The translations under genes were made by a program, and so were the position numbers. This document shows positions 41,878-50,372 of a stretch of 64,000 nucleotides of DNA, piece after piece (position 1 is the first letter of the stretch; each line of letters opens with the position of its first letter). Under the pieces are notes generated by a model that was not told where the DNA came from, searched no databases, and was given only the letters and a program-made list of their open reading frames with translations. Origin of the DNA: Natrialbaceae archaeon (GTDB taxonomy: Archaea; Halobacteriota; Halobacteria; Halobacteriales; Natrialbaceae); the NCBI GenBank assembly GCA_003559215.1, contig PWMF01000058.1, positions 56,470 to 120,469 on the forward strand. The letters run 5' to 3'.

Positions 41878-42888
41878 GTGAACCGACGAAATCTCCTGAA
41901 GGGGATCGGTGCAACGTCTGCGATCTCGCTTAGCGGTCTCGCCGGCTGTCTCGACGGCGGCTCGGGCGACGGGGAGTTCCCCTCGGACTCGCTCACGTGG
42001 ATGATCCCGTGGTCGGAGGGTGGCGGGACGGACACCTACGCACGCCAGCTCGAGCCGCTGATGGGAGAGGAGCTGGGCGAGCCGATCGAGATCGACAACA
42101 GGGCCGGCGCGGGAAGCCTGCTGGGTATCGAGTGGCTCCACGGGCAGGACGACGACGGCTACACGTTCGGGACGGCCAACACCCCGAGCTGGCAGTTCGC
42201 CTGGCGGATGGAGGACGTCGAAGCCTGGGAACCGACCGAGTTCGAGCCGATCGCGTACTTCGGCGTCTTCGGCTACACGATCATCGTCAACGACGACTAC
42301 GACGTCGAGGACTACGCCGACCTGCAGGACGCCTACGCCGACGGCGACCTCGAGAACTTCGCGGTCCAGGGGGTCGGCCACGACAGCCACGTCGCGGCCT
42401 ACTTGCTCCGGGACGACTACGACCTCGCATGGGACAACGTCGTCCCCTACGACGGCGGCGGCGAGGTCAACGAGGCAGTGATCTCGGGCGAGGCGCCCGC
42501 AGGCATCGCGACCAACACCTCCGCGATCACGGCCGAGGAGTCGGGCAACGTCTCCACGGTCGTCAACCTGATGGACACCGAGCTCGACGCCTTCCCCGAG
42601 ATCGACCAGATCACCGATTACGGCGACAGCATGTCCTACCTTACCGAGTTCCGTCAGACCCAGATCGCGCCGCCCGGAACGCCGGAGGACGTCCGGAAGG
42701 AACTCGAGGCCGCGACCGAGCACGCCGCGACCCACGAGGAGGCCGAGGAGTGGGCCGAGGAGACGGGCAACATCCTCGAGTTCGGTGACATGGACGCGGC
42801 CGCCGAGGACATGGAGGGCGCACTCGAGGAGCTCGAGGAGAACATCGACTTCGAGGAGTTCCAACAACAGATCGAGGACGACGAGTAG
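41878..42888 (+). CDS. Tripartite tricarboxylate transporter substrate-binding protein (TctC/Bug type)
   Basis: 336 aa from the GTG at 41878; this start puts the Tat motif NRRNLL (residues 2-7) and lipobox LAGC (Cys near 22) in the usual place, whereas the upstream ATG at 41830 would bury them. Bug-type features: MIPWSEGGGTDTYAR near the start of the mature part, IEIDNRAGAGSLLG and the later VNEAVISGEAPAGIATNTSA. It should capture an organic acid outside the cell. The partner membrane subunits TctA and TctB are not in this window, so it is an orphan here; the converging MFS gene downstream is a different transporter type. Confidence 0.85.
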   Translation: MNRRNLLKGIGATSAISLSGLAGCLDGGSGDGEFPSDSLTWMIPWSEGGGTDTYARQLEPLMGEELGEPIEIDNRAGAGSLLGIEWLHGQDDDGYTFGTANTPSWQFAWRMEDVEAWEPTEFEPIAYFGVFGYTIIVNDDYDVEDYADLQDAYADGDLENFAVQGVGHDSHVAAYLLRDDYDLAWDNVVPYDGGGEVNEAVISGEAPAGIATNTSAITAEESGNVSTVVNLMDTELDAFPEIDQITDYGDSMSYLTEFRQTQIAPPGTPEDVRKELEAATEHAATHEEAEEWAEETGNILEFGDMDAAAEDMEGALEELEENIDFEEFQQQIEDDE

Positions 42889-42930
42889 CGGGCCGGATCG
42901 CGTCGACACGCCCGCTCGCGTTCGCGTTTC

Positions 42931-44214
42931 TCACCTCGAGCGGGACCGCTCTCGCACCAGGAGCCAGCAGGCACAGCAGAAGCCGACGGCGACCGTCGCC
43001 GCGAGGATCCCGAAGGCGATCCGGTAGCCGAACTCGGTGTAGGCGACGGTGCCCTCGACGGTCTCGCCGGTCTGGTAGGCGTCGAGCGCCACGCCCATCA
43101 CCGTCGGCAGGATCGTGCCGCCGACGAACCCCGCGGTGTTGACGGTGGCGGTCGCGATTCCGCTCGCGCTCGGGGGGTAGCGCTCCTTGACGACCGACAG
43201 CGACAACATCGCGGCGCCGAAGAGAAAGCCACAGGCCAGATAGGAGACGGCGACGACGGCGAGCGGCGGCCGACCGAAGACGGGAACGGCGCCGAGCGCG
43301 ACTGCGAACAGTCCGATCCCGACGGTCATCGGCAGCAGCCGCTGTTCGATCCGGTCGGAGAACCAGCCGATCGTCGTCGGGCCGAGCAACACGCCGACCG
43401 ATGCGAGCAGGGTGAAGTACGAGGCCGTCGTCACGTCGAGTTCGTAGACGACGACGATGTAGGGGACGCCCCACATGCCGACGAGGGTCAGCATCGCCCC
43501 GTTGCCGGCGAAGAAGACGATCGACAGCAGCCACTGGTCGAGATCCCGCGCGAGCGTCCGCAGGTGGCCCCCCAGCTCCGCGAACGTGATGTCGGGCTGT
43601 TCGGGGACGCCATCGATCGGCTCGAGCCCCGCGGCCGCCGGGGACTGGCGCGCGAGGACGAAGACGGCGCCCGCGGCGACGATACCGACGACCCCGAGCG
43701 CAAGGACCGTCGATCGCCAGCCGAACTGACCGACGGTGACGGCCAGCGGCGTCGTCGCGAGGATCGCACCGAGACCCGCGATGCTGCCGGTCAGTCCGGT
43801 CATGGTCGCGAACTCGTCCGGACGATACCAGTTGGCACAGAATCGCAGGATCGAGACGAAAATAACGCCGCTTCCGAGCCCGATGAGCGCCCGCGAGGCG
43901 AACGCCGCGAGGTAGCTGTCGCTCAGGGCGAACCCGACCGCGCCCAGGCTCAGGACGACGCCGCCGACCGAGCCGACGTAGCGGGGTCCGAGCCGATCGG
44001 CGAGCACGCCCGTGGGAATCTGAATAGCAGCGTAGATGAGGAAGAACGAGGCGTGGAGGGTCCCCAGCTGGGCCGCGGTCGTCTCGAAGTCGACCGTCAG
44101 CTCCTCGGAGAGGACCGCCGTCGAGAGCCGGTGGAGGTTGACCAGCAGGAAGACGGTCGCCAGCGCGGCCCACGCCAGCCACCGCCGTTTCGTCGGATCC
44201 GACAGCACGTTCAC
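42931..44214 (-). CDS. Major facilitator superfamily transporter
   Basis: 427 aa with twelve predicted transmembrane segments. MFS motif A between TM2 and TM3 reads GVLADRLGPRYVG, and a weaker one (GWFSDRIEQRLL) follows TM8. The overall pattern resembles drug or organic acid/nitrate antiporter-type MFS carriers; no substrate can be assigned. The start is a GTG (CAC on the plus strand at 44212-44214). It converges with the TctC-type gene (42-bp gap), which may or may not be functionally linked. Confidence 0.88.
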   Translation of the reverse strand: MNVLSDPTKRRWLAWAALATVFLLVNLHRLSTAVLSEELTVDFETTAAQLGTLHASFFLIYAAIQIPTGVLADRLGPRYVGSVGGVVLSLGAVGFALSDSYLAAFASRALIGLGSGVIFVSILRFCANWYRPDEFATMTGLTGSIAGLGAILATTPLAVTVGQFGWRSTVLALGVVGIVAAGAVFVLARQSPAAAGLEPIDGVPEQPDITFAELGGHLRTLARDLDQWLLSIVFFAGNGAMLTLVGMWGVPYIVVVYELDVTTASYFTLLASVGVLLGPTTIGWFSDRIEQRLLPMTVGIGLFAVALGAVPVFGRPPLAVVAVSYLACGFLFGAAMLSLSVVKERYPPSASGIATATVNTAGFVGGTILPTVMGVALDAYQTGETVEGTVAYTEFGYRIAFGILAATVAVGFCCACWLLVRERSRSR

Positions 44215-44331
44215 ACGGGAGGGGTTTCTCGAGGGGTGAGGTAAGCGTTCGGAGACCCGTCCGTCTTGCCGATTCGAGAGAGCGACCGCTCCCGGGTTTG
44301 CGGTCGGAAAACGACTATCGCTCGGGTCGGA

Positions 44332-44598
44332 TTAGATGCGGCCGACGTTCTCGACGCCGACGCTCTCGACACCGTCGACGTCCGAGAAGTTCTCCTCGAC
44401 GGCTTCCGTGCCGCCCGATCCGTCGGGGACGATGACGGTGGGGTAGAGGGCGATGAGACCGAACGCGACGTCCTCGCGTTCGACGCCGTTGATCTTGGCG
44501 CCCTCGGGGAGGGCGCTCTCGAGGCGCTCCTGGAGCGCGTCCAGGTCGATCTCGGGGCTGTCCGGCATGACTTTGATTTTGGCAGCGACTTTACCCAT
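44332..44598 (-). CDS. Elongation factor 1-beta (aEF-1beta)
   Basis: 88 aa. Archaeal guanine-nucleotide exchange factor for aEF-1alpha. The compact ferredoxin-like domain begins [22 protein letters not shown] and contains [14 protein letters not shown] followed by a short C-terminal [22 protein letters not shown]. The gene starts 12 bp after a zinc-finger protein gene, an order that recurs in haloarchaea. Confidence 0.95.
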   Translation of the reverse strand: MGKVAAKIKVMPDSPEIDLDALQERLESALPEGAKINGVEREDVAFGLIALYPTVIVPDGSGGTEAVEENFSDVDGVESVGVENVGRI

Positions 44599-44610
44599 TG
44601 TGCTAATACC

Positions 44611-44790
44611 TTATGGTCCCGTGAATCCGCAGTCGGGGCACTTGTAGAGGTTGCTCTGCTTGCGACACTTGGCACAGCGGAAGACGCGCGTGCCACAGTC
44701 CGGACACTTGAACGCGGCGGCGTTCGTGCCCGCGATGTTGATTCCACAGGAGACACAGGAGCGTCTGTCCTGCCCGTCCGTCGTACTCAT
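44611..44790 (-). CDS. Small zinc-finger protein, HVO_2753 type
   Basis: 59 aa, start ATG at 44788-44790 and TAA at 44611-44613. It has four C-x2-C motifs: CVSCG (about 12-16), CPDCG (about 29-33), CAKCR (about 39-43) and CPDCG (about 52-56), the arrangement of the haloarchaeal zinc-finger mini-protein HVO_2753, which binds two zinc ions. It lies immediately upstream of aEF-1beta and shares its transcript. It is likely to bind nucleic acid or protein; in Haloferax the homologue is linked to swarming and biofilm phenotypes as far as I recall. Confidence 0.9.
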   Translation of the reverse strand: MSTTDGQDRRSCVSCGINIAGTNAAAFKCPDCGTRVFRCAKCRKQSNLYKCPDCGFTGP

Positions 44791-44810
44791 ACCTCTCCCT
44801 TTTTGCCCGT

Positions 44811-44819
44811 CGTTTTTAA
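44811..44819 (-). promoter_or_regulatory. Candidate promoter of the zinc-finger/aEF-1beta pair
   Basis: On the minus strand GTTAAAAAC is centred about 25 bp before the ATG at 44790; a purine-rich GGGAGGT directly precedes the start codon. Either a leaderless or a very short-leader transcript is possible. Confidence 0.45.
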
Positions 44820-44940
44820 CCCTTGCGAGGTCGATCCCGGTAACCGAACCCCCGCGAAACGGGAGTCACTTGCCCGTTTCCGTCGGAGAAGGGCACCCCG
44901 AACTCAACATTCAAATTCGTGTGGCCCGAACCGTCGCCGA

Positions 44941-46299
44941 ATGCGCCTCGACGACTACATCGAGAGCCTCGAGCCCGACGAGGAGGCCGAACGACGCCGG
45001 CTCGCGAAGGAGAAGTCCTACGCGATCACGGACCACCTCGAGGAGTTCGAGCGCAACTTCGAGCAGGCGCTGTCGGGCGACACGCTCGTGGGTTCGACGG
45101 CGCCCTCGATCTTCGTCGGGCGGTCGAACTACCCGGACATCCCGATCGGCGTGCTCTCGCCGGTCGGCGACGAGGACGCGGCCGAGTCCTACGTCACCGA
45201 CGGCGACTGGTACCGGCAGGGGTACGGGATCGATGACGTGCTCCAGCGCCGCACTGGACTCCTGAACTCGAACAAGCGCGCGAACGTCGACTCCCCGAGT
45301 ATCGCCAGTCGGCTGGCGCCGACCGTCCACGACAGCTGGGACGGGTTCGTCGGCGTGCAACGCGAGGTCGCCATCGCCGACCGCCCCGTCGACCTCGAGA
45401 TCGGTCTCGACGATACGCCGGATCTCGGCCTCGAGCCAGGGACCGACGTCGCGACCCCGAGAGGTCCCCGTGCGAACGCCCGGAACGCCGAGCTGCGGGA
45501 GAACCCCCACGTTCCGCGCCCGGTCAAGAAGACCCTCGAGGATGACGACTGGCAGGCCCAGGGCGCGATGACCTACCTCTACCGGCGCGGGTTCGACGTC
45601 TACGAGATCAACTCGATCCTCTCGGCGGGAGCCCTCGGGGAGCGCGACCAGCGCCGGCTCGTCCCGACCCGGTGGTCGATCACGGCCGTCGACGACACGG
45701 TCGGGCAGTTCCTGCGCGGTCGGATTCAAAACGAGCCCAGCATCGACGAGGTGCAGGTTCGGGTCAACGAGTACATGGGCAACCGCTACTGGATCGTCCT
45801 GGCGCCCGGGAACTGGGAGTTCGAACTCGTCGAGATGAAGGCGCCGGGCAGCATCTGGAACCCCAACCCCGAGGACGAGGTCTGGCTCCAGAGCGCCAGC
45901 GAGGGGTACGAGGGACGGACGAGCTACGTCGAGGAGACTGCAGGGGCGTACTACGCCGCCCGCCTGGGCGTCCTCGAGTATCTCGAGTCGATCGGCCGGC
46001 AGGCGAAGTGTCTGGTGCTCCGGGAGGTCAGCGACGACTACTGGGCGCCTGTCGGCGTCTGGCAGGTCCGAGAGAGCGTCCGGAACGCCTTCGACGGCGT
46101 CCCGGGCGAGGCCAGCGAACTGTCTCTCGAGAGCAGGAAGGGGCTCGCCGGGGAGTACGGCGAGGCCGAGACCTTCCACGACGCGGTCGCCGGCCTCGCG
46201 CCCCAGCTACCGATCTCCGCCGCCCGGCTCCGTCGGAAGTCCGAACTCGCCGCGGGGCTGCAGTCGAACCTGAGCGCCTTCTCGAGCATCGACGGCTGA
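44941..46299 (+). CDS. nreA: DNA repair protein NreA
   Basis: 452 aa from the ATG at 44941; longer upstream starts run over the divergent zinc-finger gene. Archaeal Nre family with the characteristic STAPSIFVGRSNYPDIPIG region (about 52-70), QGAMTYLYRRGFDVYEI and the large acidic C-terminal domain. The C-terminus has the PCNA-interacting motif Q441-x-x-L-x-x-F447 (QSNLSAF), five residues from the end, as in other archaeal NreA proteins. It takes part in repair of DNA damage such as mitomycin C lesions in Haloferax. It is divergent from the zinc-finger/aEF-1beta pair. Confidence 0.9.
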   Translation: MRLDDYIESLEPDEEAERRRLAKEKSYAITDHLEEFERNFEQALSGDTLVGSTAPSIFVGRSNYPDIPIGVLSPVGDEDAAESYVTDGDWYRQGYGIDDVLQRRTGLLNSNKRANVDSPSIASRLAPTVHDSWDGFVGVQREVAIADRPVDLEIGLDDTPDLGLEPGTDVATPRGPRANARNAELRENPHVPRPVKKTLEDDDWQAQGAMTYLYRRGFDVYEINSILSAGALGERDQRRLVPTRWSITAVDDTVGQFLRGRIQNEPSIDEVQVRVNEYMGNRYWIVLAPGNWEFELVEMKAPGSIWNPNPEDEVWLQSASEGYEGRTSYVEETAGAYYAARLGVLEYLESIGRQAKCLVLREVSDDYWAPVGVWQVRESVRNAFDGVPGEASELSLESRKGLAGEYGEAETFHDAVAGLAPQLPISAARLRRKSELAAGLQSNLSAFSSIDG

Positions 46300-46364
46300 T
46301 CCGCGGCCACCGTTGCCGACTCCGAAACCCTTCCCTCTAAGCGGACGCCGAACGTGGACGAACC

Positions 46365-46523
46365 ATGTGGCTCGCGCTCCTCGGTCCCGACCTCGTCCCG
46401 ATCCTGGCGGTGCTCGTCCTTCTCGTCGGGGTCCCAGCCTTCGTCGTCGTCGTTCTCGCGGTCGTCTCGGGGTACATTCAACACGACGCGGAGCAGCGAC
46501 TGGCCGAACTCGAGGAGGAGTAA
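46365..46523 (+). CDS. Small single-pass membrane protein
   Basis: 52 aa, ATG 46365 to TAA 46521-46523. A hydrophobic stretch of about 35 residues (ALLGPDLVPILAVLVLLVG and a continuing FVVVVLAVVSGY) is followed by a short charged tail (QHDAEQRLAELEEE). It could be one long or two short membrane helices. It follows nreA by 65 bp on the same strand. Too short for family assignment, but codon use and the tidy membrane-plus-acidic-tail layout support a real gene. Confidence 0.6.
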   Translation: MWLALLGPDLVPILAVLVLLVGVPAFVVVVLAVVSGYIQHDAEQRLAELEEE

Positions 46524-46600
46524 CTCGGGTTTCCGCCGACGGCGGCCAGTAAGTCAGGGGTCGGCGCTCGTACCCGTCGATCCGTTTCGCCGGCCGACGG

Positions 46601-47683
46601 TCAGTCGTCGGCCGTACCGTGATCGGCACCTGGCACGTCCCGCGACGTCGGCTCGAGGCGGACGCCGTCGGCCGTGAGCGCGGTCTCGTTGAAGACGTTC
46701 AGGCCTGCTTTGAAGACTGCGAGTAACACGGGTCCGAGGAATAGGCCCATGATCCCGAGCAGGTAGATGCCGCCGATGACGCCGATAAGGACGACGGCGG
46801 GGTGGAGTCCGGTTCGGCGGTCGACGAAGATCGCCCGCAGATAGTTGTCGACGACCGACAGCACCGCCAGCCCGTACAGAAGTAACGCGAGCGCCGGAAG
46901 CGGACCGGCCGTCATCAGGAGGTAGGCGACCGCGGGACCCCAGACGAGCCAGACGCCGATCGCCGGGAGGAAGGAGACGACGACCATAACGATCGTCCAG
47001 AAGGCGACGTTGGGAACGCCGAGCAGGTAGAAGCCGAGCCCGCCGAGCAGCCCCTCGACGACGGCGACGAAGACGTGGCTCTTGATCACCGCCCACGTGA
47101 CGATGTCGACCTCCGCGAACAGCTCGTCGCGGACCTCGTCCTCGAGCGGGGCGACCGCGGCCAGCCAGCCGACGAACGTCCGTCCGTCCGCGAGCAGGTA
47201 GTACAGCAGAAAGACCAGCACCAACAGTCCGAGGCTCATCCGGATGCTCGCGTCCACCAGTCCGACCAGCTCGCCCAGCATGACGTCGACCGCGTTGTCG
47301 AACAGTCCGTTTACCTCGGCGACGAGCTGAGCCCGGGTCGCCGCGACGAGTTCGGAATCGATCACGAGCTCGATCGCCCACTCGCTGGCGGTCTCGATGG
47401 CTGCAGCCTCGTCGAACCGGTTCAGGAAGGAAAACACCGTCTGGACGGTGACGACCGAGAGATAGAGAATCGGGATGACCGCGGCGACGATGGCGACGCC
47501 GGTGAGGACGAGCGCCGACGGACGGGAGCCGATCCGCCGCTCGAGCCGTTCGTGGGCGGGGTAGAGCACGAACGCGAGCAGCCCGGCTGCCAGTACGTAC
47601 TGCAACAGCGGCGCGAGGATGAGGGTCGTGACCGCCGCGAGAGCGAGAAGGAGGAGGGCGAAGAACGTGGTTCTGACGTCCAT
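46601..47683 (-). CDS. AI-2E family transporter (PerM-like)
   Basis: 360 aa, about seven to eight transmembrane segments with a longer soluble loop in the first half (about 85-150), the usual layout of the AI-2E/PerM/UPF0118 family. Conserved positions include LYPAHERLERRIG, LPAIGVWLVWGPAVAYLL and the C-terminal LHPAVVLIGVIGGIYLLGIMGLFLGPVLLAVF (read in parts). Family members export small signalling molecules or exchange ions; the solute here is unknown. Monocistronic. Confidence 0.9.
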   Translation of the reverse strand: MDVRTTFFALLLLALAAVTTLILAPLLQYVLAAGLLAFVLYPAHERLERRIGSRPSALVLTGVAIVAAVIPILYLSVVTVQTVFSFLNRFDEAAAIETASEWAIELVIDSELVAATRAQLVAEVNGLFDNAVDVMLGELVGLVDASIRMSLGLLVLVFLLYYLLADGRTFVGWLAAVAPLEDEVRDELFAEVDIVTWAVIKSHVFVAVVEGLLGGLGFYLLGVPNVAFWTIVMVVVSFLPAIGVWLVWGPAVAYLLMTAGPLPALALLLYGLAVLSVVDNYLRAIFVDRRTGLHPAVVLIGVIGGIYLLGIMGLFLGPVLLAVFKAGLNVFNETALTADGVRLEPTSRDVPGADHGTADD

Positions 47684-47792
47684 ATTCTACGCACGTAATG
47701 AATGTAAGTAAACCTTGACCTTCAGAAATACTAACGTAACGTCCGACGGCCGTCGCGCGGTCGTCGGACGCGCGGTACGGTCTCGAGCCGGC

Positions 47793-48257
47793 TCAGTGAG
47801 CCGTCTCGGCGTCGACGGAGTCGAACTTCTCGAAGGCTTCCTCGGTGAGGTCGCCCGTGGTGTCGACGATGTCGCCCCACTCCTCGTTGTCGGGGGCGAT
47901 GTCGAGCAGGCGCGCGATCCTCATGATCGAGAGGTGGTACACCCGCTGGCGGCCCGGTTCTTCCTCCCAGACGATCATGTTACAGGGGAAGAGCCCGCCC
48001 ATGCGCAGCGTCTGATCGAGCGCCCGATCCGCGATCTCGGGGTTGCAGGCGCCGAGGACGTAGTAGGGATCCCGGTCGGCGTCGACCTTCTCGTTCAGCA
48101 GTTCGGAGGGGGAGAACTCGACGGGGATGCCGAATCCGACTTCCTCACAGACCTCGCGGACGTGTTCGATCGCCTCCTCGTGGTCCATCTCGAGGACGGC
48201 CTGTTTCTCGCCGACGTCGTCGGGATCGATCTCGGCCGGGTCGATTGGTAGACTCAT
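47793..48257 (-). CDS. DUF302 domain protein
   Basis: 154 aa. The alpha/beta DUF302 domain spans about residues 25-125 (EMDHEEAIEHVREVCEEVGFG, later YVLGACNPEIADRALDQTLRMGGLFPCNMIVWEE, read in parts); LGACNP and LFPCN cysteines are family-typical. Such proteins are widespread and possibly linked to redox or sulfur chemistry; function unproven. It precedes the CPBP gene only 57 bp away, same strand, so they may be co-expressed. Confidence 0.88.
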   Translation of the reverse strand: MSLPIDPAEIDPDDVGEKQAVLEMDHEEAIEHVREVCEEVGFGIPVEFSPSELLNEKVDADRDPYYVLGACNPEIADRALDQTLRMGGLFPCNMIVWEEEPGRQRVYHLSIMRIARLLDIAPDNEEWGDIVDTTGDLTEEAFEKFDSVDAETAH

Positions 48258-48314
48258 ACGTGAACGGTTGCACGGGAGTCACTAAAGCCCCACCGCCGCG
48301 ACTGCCGTGTGGTC

Positions 48315-49013
48315 TCAGATCGGGATCGGCAGCCACTCGAGGTACGCCAGAAAGCGCGTCGGGTCGAACAGCGGATCGTGCAGGACCAGCCAGTCCAGCA
48401 GGACGAGCCCGGCACCGTGGGCGATCACCGACGGAAGGATCGAGTTGGACTTGTAGTCGACGGCGCCGAAGAGGATGTCCGTCGGCCCCGACAGCAGGAA
48501 CTCGAGAGGCGGTTTGGACATATGGTGAATCATGTAGACGACGGGGCTGATAAGGACGGCCTTGAACCCGATCTCCCGGACGCCGACGCAGAGCAGCCCC
48601 CGGTAGTAGGTCTCGGCGGCCAGCGCCAGCGCGAACAGCTGAATCGCGTGAGGGATGAATTCCCCGGGCGCGGCCGAGGTCTCCCACATCGGGTAGAAAG
48701 CCCGGATCGTCGGCAGCGTCGAGCCCACGAGATAGAACGGCAGGACGAAAATCGAGAGCAAGACGGCGTTGCGGACGGCGGTTCGGTTGATGTTCCAGCC
48801 GATGTGGTTGCCGTGGGTCAATCCGAGAACGAGCGGACCGCCGATCAGCAGGATCGAGTCGACGACGACGCGGCGCTCGAGCTCGCCGGGAACCAGCTGC
48901 ATCCACAGCAGGGTGAGGACGGCCCCGGTCAGCAGCGACTTCTGGAACCAGCTGAGCCCGTCGAGCCGGTCCGGAAGCCAGTCGACGTCGCTTCGTTCGC
49001 CCTCGGCCGACAC
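48315..49013 (-). CDS. CPBP family intramembrane protein, variant motif
   Basis: 232 aa from a GTG start, about seven membrane helices. CPBP (Rce1-like) family motifs are recognisable but not canonical: instead of E-E-x-x-x-R-G there is A-E-T-Y-Y-R-G (about 130-136), the second motif appears as VVYMIHHM and the third as VIAHGAGLVLLDWL. One of the two catalytic Glu is missing, so proteolytic activity is uncertain. It follows a DUF5789-type gene by 6 bp in the same operon. Confidence 0.78.
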   Translation of the reverse strand: MSAEGERSDVDWLPDRLDGLSWFQKSLLTGAVLTLLWMQLVPGELERRVVVDSILLIGGPLVLGLTHGNHIGWNINRTAVRNAVLLSIFVLPFYLVGSTLPTIRAFYPMWETSAAPGEFIPHAIQLFALALAAETYYRGLLCVGVREIGFKAVLISPVVYMIHHMSKPPLEFLLSGPTDILFGAVDYKSNSILPSVIAHGAGLVLLDWLVLHDPLFDPTRFLAYLEWLPIPI

Positions 49014-49019
49014 GGCTGA

Positions 49020-49307
49020 TTACTCGTCGGCGGTCGGGACCGGGCCGGTGCCGATGACCGACCGAACGTGGCGCTCGAACTCCTGGTGGCGCTGGAAGTA
49101 GGTCTCGTCGACCGCCTCGAGCACCGTCGAGAGCTCCCGCGGGCCGTCGGGCGTCCGGATGATGCTGTCGCCCTCGAGGCGGTCGATCTCGCTTTTCTCC
49201 TTGGGCCAGAAGAGCCGTGAACTGATGCGGGCCAGTGGCGCTCCCTCGACGGGCGTTCGGTCGCCGAGTTCGACGGCGGGCTCGGATTCTTCCTCGTCGT
49301 CGCTCAT
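49020..49307 (-). CDS. DUF5789-type small protein
   Basis: 95 aa from the ATG at 49307; the upstream MNRRARKLPV extension is basic and unlike the family. Very acidic N-terminus, then EGAPLARISSRLFWPKEKSEIDRLEGDSIIRTPDGPREL (read in parts) and ETYFQRHQEFERHV, typical of this haloarchaeal family. Function unknown. It is upstream of and closely spaced to the CPBP gene. Confidence 0.8.
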   Translation of the reverse strand: MSDDEEESEPAVELGDRTPVEGAPLARISSRLFWPKEKSEIDRLEGDSIIRTPDGPRELSTVLEAVDETYFQRHQEFERHVRSVIGTGPVPTADE

Positions 49308-49423
49308 GACCGGGAGTTTTCGAGCCCGGCGATTCAACCTTTCGTTTCCGCGGGTCGAACATCTATAGAATCTGATCTATGTCTGACGTTATGGTTTTGT
49401 AACTGAAGTTCAAATATACTTTC

Positions 49424-50299
49424 ATGAATAGCTTGACGGAAGTCTATCGGGGCGACGCGCGGGCAGGTCCGGGTCGCCGGCGGCGGTACGCGGGGACGGC
49501 CCTCGTCGGCGTCGGTGCCGTCCTCGCCGTCCTCGGCGTCGTCGTCGCGACGACCGGACTCCTCGACGGGGTCGTCGCCACACTCACGGACTGGGAGATG
49601 GCGATCCAGTACGCGACCGTACGAATCGCGGGGGTCCTCGCCGGGGTCGGCGTTCCGATCGCCCTCGTCGGGCTCTTTCTCGTCCTGCCGGCGAATCGCC
49701 GCGTTCGGACGACTGGCGCGGTCGGCGCCGGGCTTTGCCTGATCGGTGTCGCGCTGTTCTGGTTCGCCTACCCATACCACTGGCGCGGGGTCGGCGCGGA
49801 TCTGACCCTCGAGGTCGCCGCGGTCTACCTCCTCGGGCTGTTCGCCGCGGTGTGGTGTCTGTTCGTCGGCGTCGTCAACTTCAAGACCCGCAACGACCCG
49901 GGTGGCACCCTCGAGCTGAACGTCACCCGCCACAACCGGACGATCGTAGAGCGGCCCGACGACGACGCCGCGAGCGGACTCGGCGGCGTCGGCGTTCTCG
50001 GAGCCCAGCCCGACGGGGAGATCGAACCCCGGACCGACGCTCGCCGGGACGGCGGCCCGGTCGAAACCGCCGCTCCCCCGACCGACGCCGAGGGGACCGA
50101 CGCCGAACTGATCGACAACGAGGACGACCGACCTCGGTCGCCGACGGATCGTTACTGCGGGAACTGCAGCGAGTTCGAGTACGCCCGCGCCCGCTCGACG
50201 GGAGAGATGGTCCCCTACTGCACTCGCCACGAGCAGGCGATGACGGAGATGGACGCCTGCGAGGAGTGGACGCCGAACCGCCGTTATAGTAACAACTGA
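49424..50299 (+). CDS. Membrane protein with C-terminal Cys motif (haloarchaeal family)
   Basis: 291 aa. About four membrane helices (about 25-48, 68-92, 100-120, 130-155), a variable Ala/Asp/Pro-rich linker and a C-terminal domain with CGNCSEFEYAR, a further Cys in VPYCTRHEQ and ACEEWTP, likely a metal-binding site. The final codons (Tyr-Ser-Asn-Asn and TGA) lie inside the long palindrome 50286-50367, so the natural C-terminus may have been replaced by the insertion. Function unknown. Confidence 0.75.
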   Translation: MNSLTEVYRGDARAGPGRRRRYAGTALVGVGAVLAVLGVVVATTGLLDGVVATLTDWEMAIQYATVRIAGVLAGVGVPIALVGLFLVLPANRRVRTTGAVGAGLCLIGVALFWFAYPYHWRGVGADLTLEVAAVYLLGLFAAVWCLFVGVVNFKTRNDPGGTLELNVTRHNRTIVERPDDDAASGLGGVGVLGAQPDGEIEPRTDARRDGGPVETAAPPTDAEGTDAELIDNEDDRPRSPTDRYCGNCSEFEYARARSTGEMVPYCTRHEQAMTEMDACEEWTPNRRYSNN

Positions 50300-50367
50300 A
50301 ACTGTTTGCACACCGATCGCACAGCCGCCGTGCGATCGGGTGCACACTGACTTTCAGTGGCTACTAT
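50286..50367. repeat. 82-bp palindromic element overlapping a stop codon
   Basis: Extended inverted repeat. Outer arms ATAGTA (50286-50291) and TACTAT (50362-50367); next ACTGAAA and TTTCAGT; inner arms CCGATCGCAC and GTGCGATCGG around an AGCCGCC loop. The stop codon and last residues of the upstream gene lie inside it. I remember very similar palindromes scattered in haloarchaeal genomes, so it is probably a dispersed REP/MITE-like element. Confidence 0.75.
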
Positions 50368-50372
50368 CGTTC

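Noticed and set aside
44266..44940. An N-terminal extension of NreA beginning at 44266.
   Set aside because: It runs antisense through aEF-1beta and the zinc-finger gene; the ATG at 44941 fits the family start.
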